Source: Acidobacteriota bacterium (GTDB taxonomy: Bacteria; Acidobacteriota; Holophagae; Acanthopleuribacterales; Acanthopleuribacteraceae). Taken from it: a DNA stretch of 64,000 nucleotides. The stretch lies in NCBI GenBank assembly GCA_002747255.1, contig PDUC01000044.1:1-64000 (forward strand). The letters are read 5' to 3'. Below are positions 63,258-64,000 of this stretch, in pieces; position 1 is the first letter of the stretch; every line of letters starts with the position of its first letter. A program made the translations under genes and the position numbers. The notes under the pieces are model-generated. The model searched no databases. It saw only the letters and a program-made list of their open reading frames with translations, and had not been told where the DNA came from.

Positions 63258-63470
63258 TTAGGTATTATTTTTGATACCAAGTGTGTTGTGTTTGTGTGAC
63301 TCTATCAGTTCTCCATGCACGTCTAGCTCTGAAAGACAACCCTTGCATGTCCAGCCACCATATAATGCCTGTCTAATTGTTTTCGGTATCCTGAAAAATG
63401 GCTGCCACGCACCACAAACTGGACATTTCACGTTTTTAATGACAATCAGGGGGCCTATTTTCTTTACCAT
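63258..63470 (-). CDS. Small zinc-ribbon protein, unknown function
   Basis: The 70-residue product has two paired cysteines, CPVC and CKGC, around WQPFFRIPKTIRQALYGGWT, which looks like a compact zinc ribbon with a conserved middle. It has no signal peptide. The ribosome binding site is weak (AGAG). The composition is clearly protein-like, but no named family can be given. Confidence 0.62.
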   Translation of the reverse strand: MVKKIGPLIVIKNVKCPVCGAWQPFFRIPKTIRQALYGGWTCKGCLSELDVHGELIESHKHNTLGIKNNT

Positions 63471-63503
63471 ATTCTCTGAACCTCAATTTCATTGACTAAC
63501 AGA

Positions 63504-63755
63504 TCAAGGAAAATAATGATCCATTAAGTCGTTATCAAGTTCCTGTTTCAAGTACTCAAAAGATGTTTCAGAAGCCAAAGTAAGTACTTCAGCTTGGCTC
63601 ATAACGGACAAGTCTATTTCACTGGAATTCAGCGTATCATAAACATTCTCAAGTGCTAAGTTGTGTAACACTCCATATTCATTGCAAGGATTCCTTTCCT
63701 GGCATAGCCCAACAGCTGATAGGACAAGTGTGAAGAGTAAGTTACGAATTTTCAT
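63504..63755 (-). CDS. Small exported protein, unknown function
   Basis: The 83-residue product has a good signal peptide (MKIRNLLFTLVLSAVGLCQE, possible cleavage after the GLC region) and a short acidic mature part (EIDLSVMSQAEVLTLASETS). No family was recognised and no strong ribosome binding site is visible. It is 33 bases upstream of the zinc-ribbon gene in the same direction. The AT-rich stretch 63756-63955 beyond it holds no recognised gene. Confidence 0.5.
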   Translation of the reverse strand: MKIRNLLFTLVLSAVGLCQERNPCNEYGVLHNLALENVYDTLNSSEIDLSVMSQAEVLTLASETSFEYLKQELDNDLMDHYFP

Positions 63756-63955
63756 AAAAAGCTGCTTTTATTTTTCTTGATTTATAAATTGAGAGATTCT
63801 GGTAATTATATACATAACTACTAATGTTAAAAAAAACAACCAAAACTTGCATCTAGAGCTCATGTTTTACCAAAGATTTGCGCCCGACCTCACAGGAGTC
63901 TGGTGAACTTTGCAAAATACTGGTTTTTCGAATACTTTTCTAAAGCATTATTTTC

Positions 63956-64000
63956 TCACGCCTTCTTACGACCAAGCACTTCAAGAACAGCCGGTCTCTC
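63956..64000 (-). CDS. Possible C-terminal end of a gene entering from the right
   Basis: One minus-strand frame is open from base 64000 to a TGA at 63956-63958 and reads RPAVLEVLGRKKA, a plausible protein tail. Fourteen codons are too few to identify it, and chance cannot be excluded. Confidence 0.2.
   Translation of the reverse strand, partial: ERPAVLEVLGRKKA

Overview
The window looks like chromosomal DNA of a Gram-negative (diderm), flagellated, chemotactic bacterium. An outer-membrane porin, a LolA-like carrier and a large AsmA-like envelope protein point to two membranes. Three flagellins, FliD, FlaG, a flagellin lysine methylase and CheR point to motility. The Hanks kinase, the PP2C-type phosphatase, the FHA-RDD protein, the zinc-ribbon membrane proteins and the beta-propeller fragment would suit a lineage such as Acidobacteriota (Holophagae-like). 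That placement is a guess; no rRNA gene is present to test it. No CRISPR array, prophage or intact insertion sequence was seen.

Layout. 1-2.2 kb: accessory edge with a truncated beta-propeller gene, what looks like a small integron-type cassette array without integrase (two attC-like sites around a carboxymuconolactone decarboxylase-family gene, then a methyltransferase gene), and the stump of a REP-associated transposase. 2.2-5.0 kb: proton-translocating transhydrogenase operon pntA1-pntA2-pntB (minus). 5.5 kb: tRNA-Arg(TCT). 6.1-10.1 kb: structured leader, serA, serC and a DUF1015 gene, closed by a strong terminator. 10.3 kb: tRNA-Pro(TGG). 10.7-12.2 kb: POT-type transporter. 12.5-17.0 kb: a five-gene set (cheR, two HDOD genes, a coiled-coil membrane protein, a TPR protein) behind a near-perfect FliA promoter. 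17.2-20.8 kb: dnaK, dnaJ and a 47-residue basic micro-gene. 20.8-21.9 kb: small membrane protein and repeats. 21.9-27.6 kb: tdh, an acyl-CoA synthetase fused to a crotonase domain, and a DcaP-like porin. 27.7-30.8 kb: Ser/Thr kinase and SpoIIE-type phosphatase. 31.1-33.2 kb: lolA-like gene, queE, queC. 33.3-41.3 kb: flagellar filament region (fliB, fliD, flaG, two flagellins, a FlgN-like gene) followed by two zinc-ribbon membrane proteins, the second with a degenerate trypsin-like domain. 41.3-48.5 kb: tadA, purM, FHA-RDD protein, a third divergent flagellin, purF and a Nif3-family gene. 48.6-56.0 kb: on the minus strand, a leucine-dehydrogenase-like gene, ppx/gppA, asnS, rimO, a secreted TPR protein and a thioredoxin-like protein. 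56.5-64 kb: AsmA-like giant, secreted TPR protein, hflX overlapping a free-standing NFACT-R gene, and two small genes at the right edge.

How it fits together. Filament synthesis, filament modification and chemotaxis genes are spread over three loci, with FliA-type promoters visible at two. Phospho-signalling parts (kinase, phosphatase, FHA reader) are also present but not adjacent to one another. The most unusual items are the integrase-less cassette array, the synthetase-crotonase fusion whose crotonase half lacks one of the two hydratase glutamates, the zinc-ribbon pseudo-protease, the FliA-driven CheR/HDOD module, and the hflX/NFACT-R overlap.
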